Source: Candidatus Jettenia caeni
GTDB taxonomy: Bacteria; Planctomycetota; Brocadiia; Brocadiales; Brocadiaceae
Assembly (NCBI GenBank): GCA_000296795.1
Contig: BAFH01000004.1
Span: 744,001-808,000 of the forward strand
Length of the DNA stretch: 64,000 bases
Direction of reading: 5' to 3'
Position numbers and translations under genes: made by a program. The notes beneath the pieces are model-generated. The model did not search any database. It was not told the DNA's origin and saw nothing but the letters and a program-made list of their open reading frames with translations. Positions 44,458-53,923 of this stretch are shown here, piece after piece. Within the stretch, counting starts at the first letter, position 1; the number at the start of each line of letters is the position of its first letter.

Positions 44458-45439
44458 CTACATTTACAAGGGTATTCTGAAAAGCCAGATTAACAATTTC
44501 CCTGCAGAGTGATGGAAAGGATATACCCGCTGCCCTTGCCGCCTTTGGCAGCAGACTTTTTTCAGTAAAACCGGGGATTGTATTTACTTCTAACAAATAA
44601 AAGTTCGCCTCAGTATCCATTAATATATCCACTCGTGAGAATCCTTTACAACCAAGTACCCTATGTGCATTTAAAGCTAGTTCCTGCGCCCTGTTATAGA
44701 GAAAGGAAGGGAGATACCCAAGGTTGTATGGAGCATCTCCTGCTATATCCTTGCCTTCCGAGGTTATTTCTACAATCAAATATTGCGTTCTACCATCTTT
44801 ATATTTAGCATCGTAATTAAAAAATTCCATTGCTGGTTTGATTTCAATAATAGGTAATGCCTTATCATCTAATATCCCAACCGTAAATTCCCTGCCTTCT
44901 ATATACCTTTCTATAAGTAATTCACATCCAAACTCAAATGCTTTTTCTAAATTTATGCGAAGATTATTACCATCCCTCACAATTGATATTCCGATACTAG
45001 AACCGTTTCTCGTCGGCTTTAAAATCACAGGTAAACCGAACTTTTTTATCTCATGTTCTATTTCAGTCATTTCCTGAAATTCTGTTATTGCAATATAATC
45101 TGGCGTTTTCAGACCCATTTCGATAAAACACTTTTTTGTTGCCAGCTTATCCATTGCAAGTTTACTGGCATTTATGCCGGAACCTGTATAGGGAATGCCC
45201 TTTGATTCTAAAAGTTGTTGCACACCCCCATCCTCGCCAAAACATCCATGTAAGGCAATAAAAGCAACGTCTATTTCCCTGGTATCAAGTTCTTGAATCT
45301 TTTCGTCTTTCACATCAATACAAAAAACGTTACATCCTGCATCCATTAATGCCTTCGCCACTGCATTGCCTGAACGTAAAGATATTTCACGCTCATGAGA
45401 TGTTCCTCCCATTAATACCGCAATATTTTTCGGCTTCAT
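44438..45439 (-). CDS. ddl: D-alanine--D-alanine ligase
   Basis: Ddl joins two D-Ala residues for the UDP-MurNAc-pentapeptide. The 333-residue ATP-grasp protein opens with 'IAVLMGGTSHEREISLRSGNAVAKAL' and has 'VAFIALHGCFGEDGGVQQLLESKGIPYTGSGINASKLAMDK', 'GLPVILKPTRNGSSIGISIV', 'LLIERYIEGREFTVGIL' and 'FYLLEVNTIPGFTEKSLLPKAARAAGISF'. All ATP, Mg and substrate motifs look intact. It lies 13 nt after murC. The upstream murB usually found here is absent. Confidence 0.95.
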   Translation of the reverse strand: MKPKNIAVLMGGTSHEREISLRSGNAVAKALMDAGCNVFCIDVKDEKIQELDTREIDVAFIALHGCFGEDGGVQQLLESKGIPYTGSGINASKLAMDKLATKKCFIEMGLKTPDYIAITEFQEMTEIEHEIKKFGLPVILKPTRNGSSIGISIVRDGNNLRINLEKAFEFGCELLIERYIEGREFTVGILDDKALPIIEIKPAMEFFNYDAKYKDGRTQYLIVEITSEGKDIAGDAPYNLGYLPSFLYNRAQELALNAHRVLGCKGFSRVDILMDTEANFYLLEVNTIPGFTEKSLLPKAARAAGISFPSLCREIVNLAFQNTLVNVDESIQS

Positions 45440-45452
45440 GCAATATATTCCT

Positions 45453-46871
45453 CTATCCTAAATTTGATACTAAATCATAAGCGACTTTCCCTACATCGCC
45501 TGCGCCCATTGTTATTACCACATCGCCGGGTTTTACCTGGAAAGAAAGCTCTTTTGTGATATCACATAAGTGTGGAATATAACGTACGTCGACACCCATA
45601 GCGCGGGTCTCCTCGCATAATTTCATCGAGTTCATCGCCGCCCTCTCATATTCGCTATCACGGGCTGCATAAATATCCGCAAAAATCACCTTATCTGCAT
45701 TCTGAAAGGATCTTGAGAACCCCTTCAGTAAATGACGGGTTCGGCTATATTGATGCGGTTGGAATACACACCATATCCTTTTCCCGGGATACAGCCCCCT
45801 TGCCGCTCGTAAGGTAACACTTATCTCCGTCGGATGATGCGCATAATCATCAATTATCGTAACATCCTTCCTCACCCCAACTATTTGAAACCTCCTGTTC
45901 GCCCCGTTAAACGATGCCAATGCAGCTTTCATAGCATCTTTCTCCACTCCAATATAGGTACATACCGCGGTTGCCGCCAATGCATTCAATACATTGTGCG
46001 CACCGGGTATTTTCAGCAAAAATTCATCAAAAAAGGTATCTTTCCGAAAGATTTTAAACCTCGTTACGCCGTCATTTACCGAATGGATCTCGCCACGCCA
46101 GTCAGAGGCATTCTCCAGTGAATAGGTCTCCACCTTACAATGGGCTCTTTGTATCGCAAGCGCTACGTTGGCATCGTTATTGTTTACTACCAGGAGGCCT
46201 TCTTTTGAAATCAACGATGCAAAATCACCAAACGCATGGATTATCTTTTCTATGTTCTCATAATAGTCCAGGTGATCCTCTTCTATATTCGTAATCACCC
46301 CTATCTGAGGAGCAAGGTTTAAAAATGACCGGTCATACTCGCAGGCCTCTGCCACAAATAAGTTTCCCTTCCCCAAATGTGAATTTCCACCAATATCGGG
46401 CACTTCTCCTCCTATGACAAATGTCGGGTCTAACCCTGATGTCTTTAATATGGTAGAAATCATTGCACTGGTGGTGGTCTTTCCATGCGTGCCGCTAATC
46501 GCTATTCCCCGTTTCTCTTTCATCAGGGAACCGAGTATTTGTGAATACTTCACCACCTTTATCCCTAATTTCCTGGCAGTCTTCAGATCCGGATTATCTT
46601 CAGAAATTGCCGAAGAAACTACCACCACATCGGTCTTGGACGTCATGAAACTCCCATCCTGCTTTATGTTAATCCTGGCGCCCATTTTCTCTAAGGTTGA
46701 AGTTAATGAAGAGCTCCTTACATCCGAACCGGTTACGACACAACCTTCATTGATAAGAATACGTGCAATAGCACTCATCCCTATACCACCAATTCCAATA
46801 AAGTACACACAATGCCCACTTGAAGGACGATAATTAAACTGATTCTCTAACGGCCCCATATATGCTTGCAT
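45453..46871 (-). CDS. murC: UDP-N-acetylmuramate--L-alanine ligase
   Basis: MurC adds L-Ala to UDP-MurNAc, the first peptide step. The 472-residue protein has the N-terminal UDP-binding 'HCVYFIGIGGIGMSAIARILINEGCVVTGSD', the P-loop 'GIAISGTHGKTTTSAMISTIL', 'VTNIEEDHLDYYENIEKI', and the C-terminal 'TIIDDYAHHPTEISVTLRAARGLYPGKRIWCVFQPHQYSRT'. All Mur-ligase motifs are present. A second Met (codon 5) could also be the start. A gap of 127 nt separates it from murG upstream. Confidence 0.95.
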   Translation of the reverse strand: MQAYMGPLENQFNYRPSSGHCVYFIGIGGIGMSAIARILINEGCVVTGSDVRSSSLTSTLEKMGARINIKQDGSFMTSKTDVVVVSSAISEDNPDLKTARKLGIKVVKYSQILGSLMKEKRGIAISGTHGKTTTSAMISTILKTSGLDPTFVIGGEVPDIGGNSHLGKGNLFVAEACEYDRSFLNLAPQIGVITNIEEDHLDYYENIEKIIHAFGDFASLISKEGLLVVNNNDANVALAIQRAHCKVETYSLENASDWRGEIHSVNDGVTRFKIFRKDTFFDEFLLKIPGAHNVLNALAATAVCTYIGVEKDAMKAALASFNGANRRFQIVGVRKDVTIIDDYAHHPTEISVTLRAARGLYPGKRIWCVFQPHQYSRTRHLLKGFSRSFQNADKVIFADIYAARDSEYERAAMNSMKLCEETRAMGVDVRYIPHLCDITKELSFQVKPGDVVITMGAGDVGKVAYDLVSNLG

Positions 46872-46998
46872 GCCCGCTTCCCCTTTGATAAATTTGCTGG
46901 ATTTTCCCCTCCTCTATCGTAATTACCAACCAATACTCTATTTCGATACTTTTTTAAACGATTAAGGAACCATATAAGCCTAATCAAGAGATATTAAG

Positions 46999-48123
46999 TT
47001 ACCCTATAGTAAGTACAAATTCAGCGTTTTTTAGACTAATCACCCTGCATATACTATCAACGACACAGACTGTTGCATTAGGAATTCCCATCCCTTTATT
47101 AAACATCTTCATCCTATCATATTTTTCCTTATTATGAAGGAGATCGGTAATAAGTTCTATGAGTTTTTCAGGCGTCAGATCAAATTGCTGTAACAAATAC
47201 CCTCCACCATTGCTTACTAATTCCATTGCATTCCAGTATTGATGATTGTCGGCAGCATATGGATATGGTATTAATATAGCAGGAATACCTATTGCAGTAA
47301 TTTCAGCAATTGTAGTTGCACCCGCTCTACAAACAATTAAATCTGCCATAGTAAGAGCACTACCCATATCGTCGAGAAAGCTACATACAAATGCATCTAT
47401 TTTCGTTTGTTCATATGCTGCTTTTACCGTTTTATAACTATATTCACCGGTACAATGGATTATTTGTAATTCGTTTGATAATAATTCTAATCTGGGTAAA
47501 CATCTCAATATAACTTCATTAATAGCCTGTGCTCCCTGACTCCCACCGGTAATAAGCAGCGTCTTCTTAGAATGACTTAATCCGAATTTCCCTGAAGGGC
47601 ACATTTTTTTGCTGTATAAAATATCCTTTCGAATCGGTGTCCCTGTTACACGAACAATCTTTGCCTTGCTGAACCATTTAACAGACCCTCGCCAATGGCA
47701 ATATATCTCGTCAACCCACCTGGATAAAAATCGATTCGCCTTGCCGGGAATTACATTTTGTTCAAGCAATACCGATGGAATACTAAGCAATTTTGCAGCA
47801 ATAATTGGCGCAGCAGATGCATACCCGCCTAAACCAATCACAATATCAGGTTTCAATTTTCTCATCTCAACTAAGGATTCTACAACACCTATAAACAGAG
47901 CACCTACAAAGGTAAATATATGTTTCCATGATTTCTTCCATTCTTTTGCACTCGTTTGCCGAAATTGGAATCCCCGTTGCTCTACACATCGCTTCTCAAA
48001 TTCTTTTCCCGTTCCAAAAAATACAATTTTTGCATCATGAAACCGGAACCGAATTTCTTCTGCGGTACTCAATCCAACCATGAGATGCCCGCCAGTGCCG
48101 CCCCCTGCAAAAATTACTTTCAT
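46999..48123 (-). CDS. murG: UDP-GlcNAc:undecaprenyl-PP-MurNAc-pentapeptide GlcNAc transferase
   Basis: MurG makes lipid II from lipid I at the inner face of the membrane. The 374-residue GT28 enzyme has the N-terminal G-loop 'VIFAGGGTGGHLMVGLSTAEE', 'PDIVIGLGGYASAAPIIAAKLLSIPSVLLEQNVIPGKANRFLS', the second G-loop 'LLITGGSQGAQAINEVI' and 'DLIVCRAGATTIAEITAIGIPAILIPYPYAADNHQYWNA' (UDP-binding). About 10 residues after the last motif the C-terminus is typical. The coding order in the cluster is ftsW-murG-murC. Confidence 0.95.
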   Translation of the reverse strand: MKVIFAGGGTGGHLMVGLSTAEEIRFRFHDAKIVFFGTGKEFEKRCVEQRGFQFRQTSAKEWKKSWKHIFTFVGALFIGVVESLVEMRKLKPDIVIGLGGYASAAPIIAAKLLSIPSVLLEQNVIPGKANRFLSRWVDEIYCHWRGSVKWFSKAKIVRVTGTPIRKDILYSKKMCPSGKFGLSHSKKTLLITGGSQGAQAINEVILRCLPRLELLSNELQIIHCTGEYSYKTVKAAYEQTKIDAFVCSFLDDMGSALTMADLIVCRAGATTIAEITAIGIPAILIPYPYAADNHQYWNAMELVSNGGGYLLQQFDLTPEKLIELITDLLHNKEKYDRMKMFNKGMGIPNATVCVVDSICRVISLKNAEFVLTIG

Positions 48124-48150
48124 TTTCTCTACCCCTTTTCCTTCTCATGA

Positions 48151-48185
48151 ATACATTCTATAAAAAATAAATATACAGAATGTAT
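48151..48185. other. Hairpin between ftsW and murG
   Basis: ATACATTCT (48151-48159) and AGAATGTAT (48177-48185) make a perfect 9-bp dyad with an AT-rich 17-nt loop in the 121-nt gap upstream of murG. It has no T-run and could be an attenuating hairpin or regulator site separating two parts of the cluster. Confidence 0.25.
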
Positions 48186-48244
48186 CATAAGATAACTATG
48201 TGTGTATAATTTACCTGCATGATTTGCTATATAATTCCACTCTG

Positions 48245-49453
48245 TTACCAGGAGAAATTTGCTATTTTAGCAGCGATCTTATGATAAATCCTCATGAAAA
48301 CTGGCGGCTTATTCTCTGTATCTTGAAGAGAGTCCATATTGTCAACAGATACCGGTAAATTTTCTCCTGGCGCAGAATGTCTTGCCACATTGATCAATAT
48401 ACCAATCCCTGCCATTGAAAATAAAAGAGACGATCCTCCTGAACTAACAAAAGGTAAAGGGATACCTTTTGTTGGCATCATGCCAGAAACAACTGCAATA
48501 TTAATAATCGCTTGCAATCCAAACATTATGGTAATCCCAAGCCCCAAAAAGAAGCCAAATATATCCTTGGCTGAATGTACAATTTTTAACCCCTGCCATA
48601 GTAATAATATAAATAAACTTATAACAACTATCACCCCAAGGAAACCAAACTCCTCACCAATAATGGTAAAGATAAAATCGCTACTGCTTTCTGGCAAGAA
48701 GAAGAGTTTTTGCTTGCTGTTTCCAATCCCTAAACCTGTCAAACCACCGGAACCAAGGGCAATCCACGATTGAATTACGTGATACCCTGTCCCGGAAGGA
48801 TCTTCCCATGGGTTCCAAAAGGCCATGAGTCTGTCTTTTCGATATGAGACCTCAAATAACATTTTATGAAGAAATGGTACCGCAGCTATGATCATAAAAG
48901 AAATAAAAATGATCCTCGTTCCACCAACAATAAGCATAATAAAAGATAATAGTGCAATAAATGCAGCAGTTCCGAAATCAGGTTCAATAACTATGAGACC
49001 GCTTATTAATGCTACAACGCTGATGGGTATTATGAACCCATACATAAATTTGGACATACGGTCGTAATTTTCTGCAATATGATTCGAAATATAGAGTATC
49101 ATTGCTAGTTTCGCAAACTCTGATGGCTGGATGCCAAACATCGAACTCAATCGTATCCATCTCCGTGCACCATTGGTAACAGTGCCTATTCCTGGCACCA
49201 ATACCAGCAGGAGAAGAATACCAGACACAACAAGAATGGGCACACTGAATTTCTGTAAATAATGATAATCCACCTTTGCTATTATTATCAACAACCCTGA
49301 GCCTACACCTATCCATAAAAGATGTTTCATAAATTGATAACTACTTCCTTTTACTCCAAAAGTCACCATATCAGTACTGTATACGGTAACAATGCTAAAC
49401 CCTAAGAGTGCAACCATGATATATATAATAAAATGCCAGGGTTTCACCAACAA
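48245..49453 (-). CDS. ftsW: Peptidoglycan polymerase FtsW (SEDS family)
   Basis: FtsW is the SEDS glycosyltransferase of septal peptidoglycan. The 402-residue protein has about ten membrane segments and the family blocks 'GARRWIRLSSMFGIQPSEFAKLAMILYISN', 'GLIVIEPDFGTAAFIALLSF', 'DRLMAFWNPWEDPSGTGYHVIQSWIALGSGGLTGLGIGNSKQKLFFLPESSSDFIFTIIGEEFGF' and 'KGIPLPFVSSGGSSLLFSMAGIGILINVAR'. The putative catalytic Asp is in the 'PDFGTA'-downstream region. It starts 12 nt after mraY; murD, usually in between, is missing. Confidence 0.94.
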   Translation of the reverse strand: MLVKPWHFIIYIMVALLGFSIVTVYSTDMVTFGVKGSSYQFMKHLLWIGVGSGLLIIIAKVDYHYLQKFSVPILVVSGILLLLVLVPGIGTVTNGARRWIRLSSMFGIQPSEFAKLAMILYISNHIAENYDRMSKFMYGFIIPISVVALISGLIVIEPDFGTAAFIALLSFIMLIVGGTRIIFISFMIIAAVPFLHKMLFEVSYRKDRLMAFWNPWEDPSGTGYHVIQSWIALGSGGLTGLGIGNSKQKLFFLPESSSDFIFTIIGEEFGFLGVIVVISLFILLLWQGLKIVHSAKDIFGFFLGLGITIMFGLQAIINIAVVSGMMPTKGIPLPFVSSGGSSLLFSMAGIGILINVARHSAPGENLPVSVDNMDSLQDTENKPPVFMRIYHKIAAKIANFSW

Positions 49454-49465
49454 ACTCCTTTAATC

Positions 49466-50530
49466 TTACAATAAAATAAAACTGAATCCGGCCAGGAGAA
49501 CTGCAATAATCCAGAACCGGAAAGTAACTTTTGTTTCAGACAACCCTTTGAACTGGAAATGATGATGCAGGGGCGCGCAACGAAAAATTCTCTTCTTTGT
49601 CATTTTATAGAAGGAAACTTGCATGATGACAGAAATTGTCTCAGCAATAAAGATACCTCCGATAACAATCATTACCACTTCTTGTTTTACAATAATAGCA
49701 ACGAGCCCCAGTACGCCTCCCAATGCTAATGAACCTGTATCACCCATAAAAACCTGAGCAGGAAAACAGTTATACCATAAAAATCCTAAACCTCCTCCTG
49801 CAAGTGCAGCACAAAAAACGCTCAATTCCTGACTTCCTGCAATATAAGGAATATTCAGATAATTACTGAAATCTACATTCCCCGAAATATAAGCAATAAC
49901 AGTAAAAACAGCGCCTGCTATAATGCTGCACCCTATCGCTAATCCATCCAGCCCATCAGTAAGATTCACAGCATTTGACATCGCCACAATAAAGAAGGTA
50001 ACGACTAGTATATAAAAAGGTCCTAAATCAGGTTTAAATTCTTTTATAAAAGGAATTACTATCTGTGTACCCCACGTGAATTTATTAAAATGAAAATATA
50101 AAATTAACCCTAATACGAGTCCCAATGCCGATTGAAATAAGAATTTTGACATATCACTTAAACCTGGTGCGTCTTTCTGTGTTAGTTTGATATAGTCATC
50201 AATGAACCCAAGAGCGCCAAACCATATCAGCGTAAACATTAATAAAAGGACATACCCATTATAAACGTTACACCAGAGTAAAGTAGAGATAAGAATAGCA
50301 ACAATTACAATCGTTCCTCCCATAGTAGGGGTATTTTTTTTACTGGAATGCATACGTTTTAGTTCTTCGGAATCCGTTTTTGTCGTATCTTCACCAATCT
50401 TCAATGATCTGAGTTTCTTGATGAACCAATGACCAAAAAAAATACTGATGAAAAATGCTGTAAAAGCAGCGAAACATAAACGAAAAGCTACGGATTCAAA
50501 TATTTCTAATGAAAACCAATGGTATAGCAA
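49466..50530 (-). CDS. mraY: Phospho-N-acetylmuramoyl-pentapeptide transferase MraY
   Basis: MraY transfers phospho-MurNAc-pentapeptide to undecaprenyl phosphate (lipid I). The 354-residue protein has about ten membrane segments, the Asp motif 'FGALGFIDDYIKLTQKDAPGLS', 'SNAVNLTDGLDGLAIG', 'GFLWYNCFPAQVFMGDTGSLALGG' and the His motif 'RCAPLHHHFQFKGLSE', all diagnostic. It has a normal length. A 93-nt gap separates it from murF upstream. Confidence 0.96.
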   Translation of the reverse strand: MLYHWFSLEIFESVAFRLCFAAFTAFFISIFFGHWFIKKLRSLKIGEDTTKTDSEELKRMHSSKKNTPTMGGTIVIVAILISTLLWCNVYNGYVLLLMFTLIWFGALGFIDDYIKLTQKDAPGLSDMSKFLFQSALGLVLGLILYFHFNKFTWGTQIVIPFIKEFKPDLGPFYILVVTFFIVAMSNAVNLTDGLDGLAIGCSIIAGAVFTVIAYISGNVDFSNYLNIPYIAGSQELSVFCAALAGGGLGFLWYNCFPAQVFMGDTGSLALGGVLGLVAIIVKQEVVMIVIGGIFIAETISVIMQVSFYKMTKKRIFRCAPLHHHFQFKGLSETKVTFRFWIIAVLLAGFSFILL

Positions 50531-50623
50531 GTCTCTTAACCTCGTTAATTATTCATTATCTCTTAAGTCAATTATCTTTGAAATAATTGATACATTCTCT
50601 TTTTATCAATAATTCTTTTTCCG

Positions 50624-52030
50624 TTAAAAACAGTTATGACTCAGTTCCTGTTTAAGAAAAAATTCCCTAAATTTCTCAATAATTTTTTCCATATGCATAC
50701 CCCTGGAGCCTTTAATTAATACGGTATCATCCTCTTTCAGAGTATTTATTTCGGATGCTGAAATATCCGCAACCTCTTTAAAACTCATGATCCGGCTTTC
50801 CGGCATACCGGATAACTTTGCAGCCCTTGCAATATCACATGCATGCTCTCCCACTGTCCATAACGCATCAATATTAAGACGAGCCACCTTCTCTCCAACT
50901 TCTCTGTGTAGCTGATATGATTCTTTCCCTAACTCTAACATATCTCCACAGATGAAAACCCTTCTATTCCTCGTATTGATTTCACCAAGATACTGCAAAG
51001 CAGCATTTACCGATTCAGGATTTGCATTATATGCGTCATTAATAACGGTAATATTTCCTATACACTGCTGTTCCATTCTCATCGAGGGCAATTTAAAAGA
51101 GGAAAGAGCATCCTTTAGATCACGGAGATCATGACCTAATGCATAGCAGATTGCAAAAGATGCCAGACAGTTGTTTATATTATGATCTCCAGGAATCGGA
51201 ATATAAACATCTAAATAGCCATTAATTGTTATCATATAGCCTGTATTTTTCTTCTTTACATCTGTACATCTTATCTGTGCATGATGATTAAAACCAAAGC
51301 TTACAGACTTTCCCTTATACCGGTCAGCAATCGTAATACACCATGGATTATCAATATTGTATACAAACACACCGCCAGTCCGGATATTCTCTAATATTTC
51401 GCCTTTTGCCCGGGCAACACCTTCAATACTTCCGAGTCCCTCCAAATGAGTTTTTGAGATGTTAACAATTACAGCAATCTCTGGATTACTAATTTCAGAA
51501 AGACGTAAAATTTCACCAGGGGCATTCGTACCCATCTCAAGAACACCATACCGGTGCTTATTTTCTATTTCAAATATCGTTATCGGCACACCGATAAAAT
51601 TATTGAAACTTTTCTGTGATTTTACCGTCGGGCTAAAACACGACAATAAGTGGTATGTCATTTCTTTTGTAGTAGTTTTTCCATTACTTCCCGTAATACC
51701 GATAATCCGTGTACCCAATTTTTGACGATAATATTTTGCCAAATCACCTAAAGCCGTTATAGTATTTGCTACTTGAATTATAGAAGAACTCCTGCCCTTC
51801 AAGTCCAAGGTATGCTCGCGGGAAACAACCACACCTATAGCTCCGTCATCTATCGCCTGGACAATAAATTGATGGCCATTAAAATGTTCTCCCGGAATTG
51901 CGAAAAACAGATCACCGTTTTGAACATTCCGACTGTCAGTTGACACACCTCTTATTCTGGCATTTTTATCTGCAAATGTCAGTTGTCCATTAACGGCTTT
52001 GGCAGCTTCTTCAAAAGATATGGTTTCCAT
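50624..52030 (-). CDS. murF: UDP-MurNAc-tripeptide--D-Ala-D-Ala ligase
   Basis: MurF adds the D-Ala-D-Ala dipeptide made by Ddl. The 468-residue protein has the N-terminal UDP-binding 'VSTDSRNVQNGDLFFAIPGEHFNGHQFIVQAID', the P-loop 'IIGITGSNGKTTTKEMTYHLL', 'ISKTHLEGLGSIEGVARAKGEIL' and the C-terminal 'VINDAYNANPESVNAALQYLGE' and 'GDMLELGKESYQLHREVGEKV'. All three Mur-ligase domains are full. It lies 14 nt after murE. Confidence 0.95.
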   Translation of the reverse strand: METISFEEAAKAVNGQLTFADKNARIRGVSTDSRNVQNGDLFFAIPGEHFNGHQFIVQAIDDGAIGVVVSREHTLDLKGRSSSIIQVANTITALGDLAKYYRQKLGTRIIGITGSNGKTTTKEMTYHLLSCFSPTVKSQKSFNNFIGVPITIFEIENKHRYGVLEMGTNAPGEILRLSEISNPEIAVIVNISKTHLEGLGSIEGVARAKGEILENIRTGGVFVYNIDNPWCITIADRYKGKSVSFGFNHHAQIRCTDVKKKNTGYMITINGYLDVYIPIPGDHNINNCLASFAICYALGHDLRDLKDALSSFKLPSMRMEQQCIGNITVINDAYNANPESVNAALQYLGEINTRNRRVFICGDMLELGKESYQLHREVGEKVARLNIDALWTVGEHACDIARAAKLSGMPESRIMSFKEVADISASEINTLKEDDTVLIKGSRGMHMEKIIEKFREFFLKQELSHNCF

Positions 52031-52044
52031 ACTTACCTATTACC

Positions 52045-53520
52045 TTAGCTATTAAAATTTGCTATTAAATTATTTTGTAATCTATGTCTTACAACCTCAT
52101 GATCATGAAAAGGAGTCATAGTATCTTTTGATATCTGATATTGCTCATGGCCTTTGCCTGCAATAATTACAACATCTCCGCTTTTTGCTTCTAAAAGGGC
52201 TTCTTCAATAGCGCTTTTTCTATCAGGTTGTATGCGAAAGGCAGCTTTACTGCTTAACCCTTTTTGAATTTCATGAATAATACTACAAGGATCCTCAGAA
52301 CGGGGATTATCGCTTGTTATCCAGAAAAGATCGGAATATTTTTCTGCGATATGCCCCATCTTAGGTCTTTTTTTTCTATCCCGGTCTCCGCCGCATCCAA
52401 AGACGAGTAAAATACGTCGGGTTGTTATCTCTCTGAGAGTGCTCAAAATTACTTGCAACGCCTGATGTGTATGGGCATAATCAATATAAACAAGAAAATC
52501 CTGTCCACAATCAATTTTCTCCAATCGACCAGGAACCATAGGTAAAGATTCGATGCCTGTTTTTATTGTATCGATTGTAAACCCTTGCGCCAAAGTACTT
52601 GCAGCAGATGCTAACGCATTATAAATATTGTGTTTTCCCACCAATTTTAGATGGATCGTCTTTTTCCCCCAGGGAGAATTGAGTAAAAACCTTGTTGTAT
52701 CATTACCCAAATGGATATCCTCTGCTATCACATCGGCATTCTTTCTCTTTATACCATACCAAATTACCCGTGACTTCGTACACTGTGCAAAATACCTACT
52801 CATATTATGATCAGCATTCAGTACAGTCATTGCCCCTGAATCTAATTTTTTTACCAATTTTAGTTTTTCTTCTCTATAACTTTTTATATTTTCATGGTAA
52901 TCAAGATGTTCAGCAGATAAATTTGTAAAAATTGCAGAACTGAAATGAATACCATCTAACCGGTGTTGGGATAAGGCATGAGAAGACGCTTCAATCACAG
53001 CGTACCGTATATCAGATTTAAGCATTTGTGAGAGATAACTCTGTATTTCAACAGATTCAGGAGTCGTTTCCTGAGCAGGAATAACTCTCTTTCCAATTTG
53101 ATATTGAATGGTCCCAATAAGACCAGCTTCACTGCCAGAAGCCTCAATAATTGATTTTGTAAGATAGGATGTTGTTGTTTTACCGTTTGTTCCTGTAATG
53201 CCAGTTACTATCATTTTGGAAGAGGGCTCATCATAAAAATGATTACTCATACATGCCAGAGCCTGGCGTGTATCCGGCACGATAATTTGAGGTATTTGCA
53301 AAGCAACTTCACTTCTTTTCTCAACAACAAGAGCTACAGCCCCTTTTTCTATTGCCTTAACAAGGAAATCATGCCCATCCAGCTTATGACCTTTGATTGC
53401 AACAAACACACAACCCTTTTTGACTTTACGAGAGTCCTGTGTTATCCCGCACACATCCTTCTCCACAAAATCATAAGATTTGTATCTTTTTAGACAGGAA
53501 CAAAGCTCACGTAATTTCAT
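52045..53520 (-). CDS. murE: UDP-MurNAc-L-Ala-D-Glu--meso-DAP ligase
   Basis: MurE adds the third amino acid of the stem peptide. From the Met at 53520 the protein is about 491 residues; the frame opens 19 codons earlier, but this start overlaps the preceding small gene by only 14 nt and matches the family N-terminus. It has 'GITQDSRKVKKGCVFVAIKGHKLDGHDFLVKAIEKGA', the P-loop 'VTGITGTNGKTTTSYLTKSII' and 'TNLSAEHLDYHENIKSYREEKLKL'. The 'ITSDNPRSEDP' motif (DNPR) specifies meso-diaminopimelate, so the wall should be of the DAP type. Confidence 0.95.
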   Translation of the reverse strand: MKLRELCSCLKRYKSYDFVEKDVCGITQDSRKVKKGCVFVAIKGHKLDGHDFLVKAIEKGAVALVVEKRSEVALQIPQIIVPDTRQALACMSNHFYDEPSSKMIVTGITGTNGKTTTSYLTKSIIEASGSEAGLIGTIQYQIGKRVIPAQETTPESVEIQSYLSQMLKSDIRYAVIEASSHALSQHRLDGIHFSSAIFTNLSAEHLDYHENIKSYREEKLKLVKKLDSGAMTVLNADHNMSRYFAQCTKSRVIWYGIKRKNADVIAEDIHLGNDTTRFLLNSPWGKKTIHLKLVGKHNIYNALASAASTLAQGFTIDTIKTGIESLPMVPGRLEKIDCGQDFLVYIDYAHTHQALQVILSTLREITTRRILLVFGCGGDRDRKKRPKMGHIAEKYSDLFWITSDNPRSEDPCSIIHEIQKGLSSKAAFRIQPDRKSAIEEALLEAKSGDVVIIAGKGHEQYQISKDTMTPFHDHEVVRHRLQNNLIANFNS

Positions 53521-53803
53521 GTTCTGCTGCCGAATCCTCTTCAAATAGGTTATTTTTCTCTGACGAAGAATAATCAATTTTTAGTGTTGCATCAAAACCC
53601 TGTGTCCGTTTACTTCCTGATTGAGTAATCCGTTCGTAGAAACACTTTGTTTTATCGATTTTATCAACTTCTTCAGCATATTCCTTTAGGAGCCTGTCCA
53701 GCGTTTCCCTGTTGGTAGTACGAGCTACTTCCAGTTCTTTTTCTGTTGCATAAAGACTATACCATAGAATAAAATTTTGTTTTTCAATTTCTTTGTCTTT
53801 CAT
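53507..53803 (-). CDS. Small unknown protein between ftsI and murE
   Basis: The 98-residue product is not recognised. It is charged, begins 'MKDKEIEKQNFILWYSLYATEKELEVARTTNRETLDRLLKEYAEEVDK' (helical, coiled-coil-like) and ends in an acidic, Ser-rich tail ('SSSEKNNLFEEDSAAEHEIT'). There is no membrane segment or signal. It overlaps the murE start and lies 120 nt after ftsI in the same direction, so it is carried in the dcw transcript. An accessory cell-wall or division role is only inferred from position. Confidence 0.55.
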   Translation of the reverse strand: MKDKEIEKQNFILWYSLYATEKELEVARTTNRETLDRLLKEYAEEVDKIDKTKCFYERITQSGSKRTQGFDATLKIDYSSSEKNNLFEEDSAAEHEIT

Positions 53804-53923
53804 CTTCGTCTTCCTGTTTACTAAGATGATTATCGTAACAAAAACAAAAAATATTTCATGATTCTTTTCTTAGCCGTTACCATTGCCCTTACATTGCTTT
53901 TAAAAAGCATACATAATCCGCAA

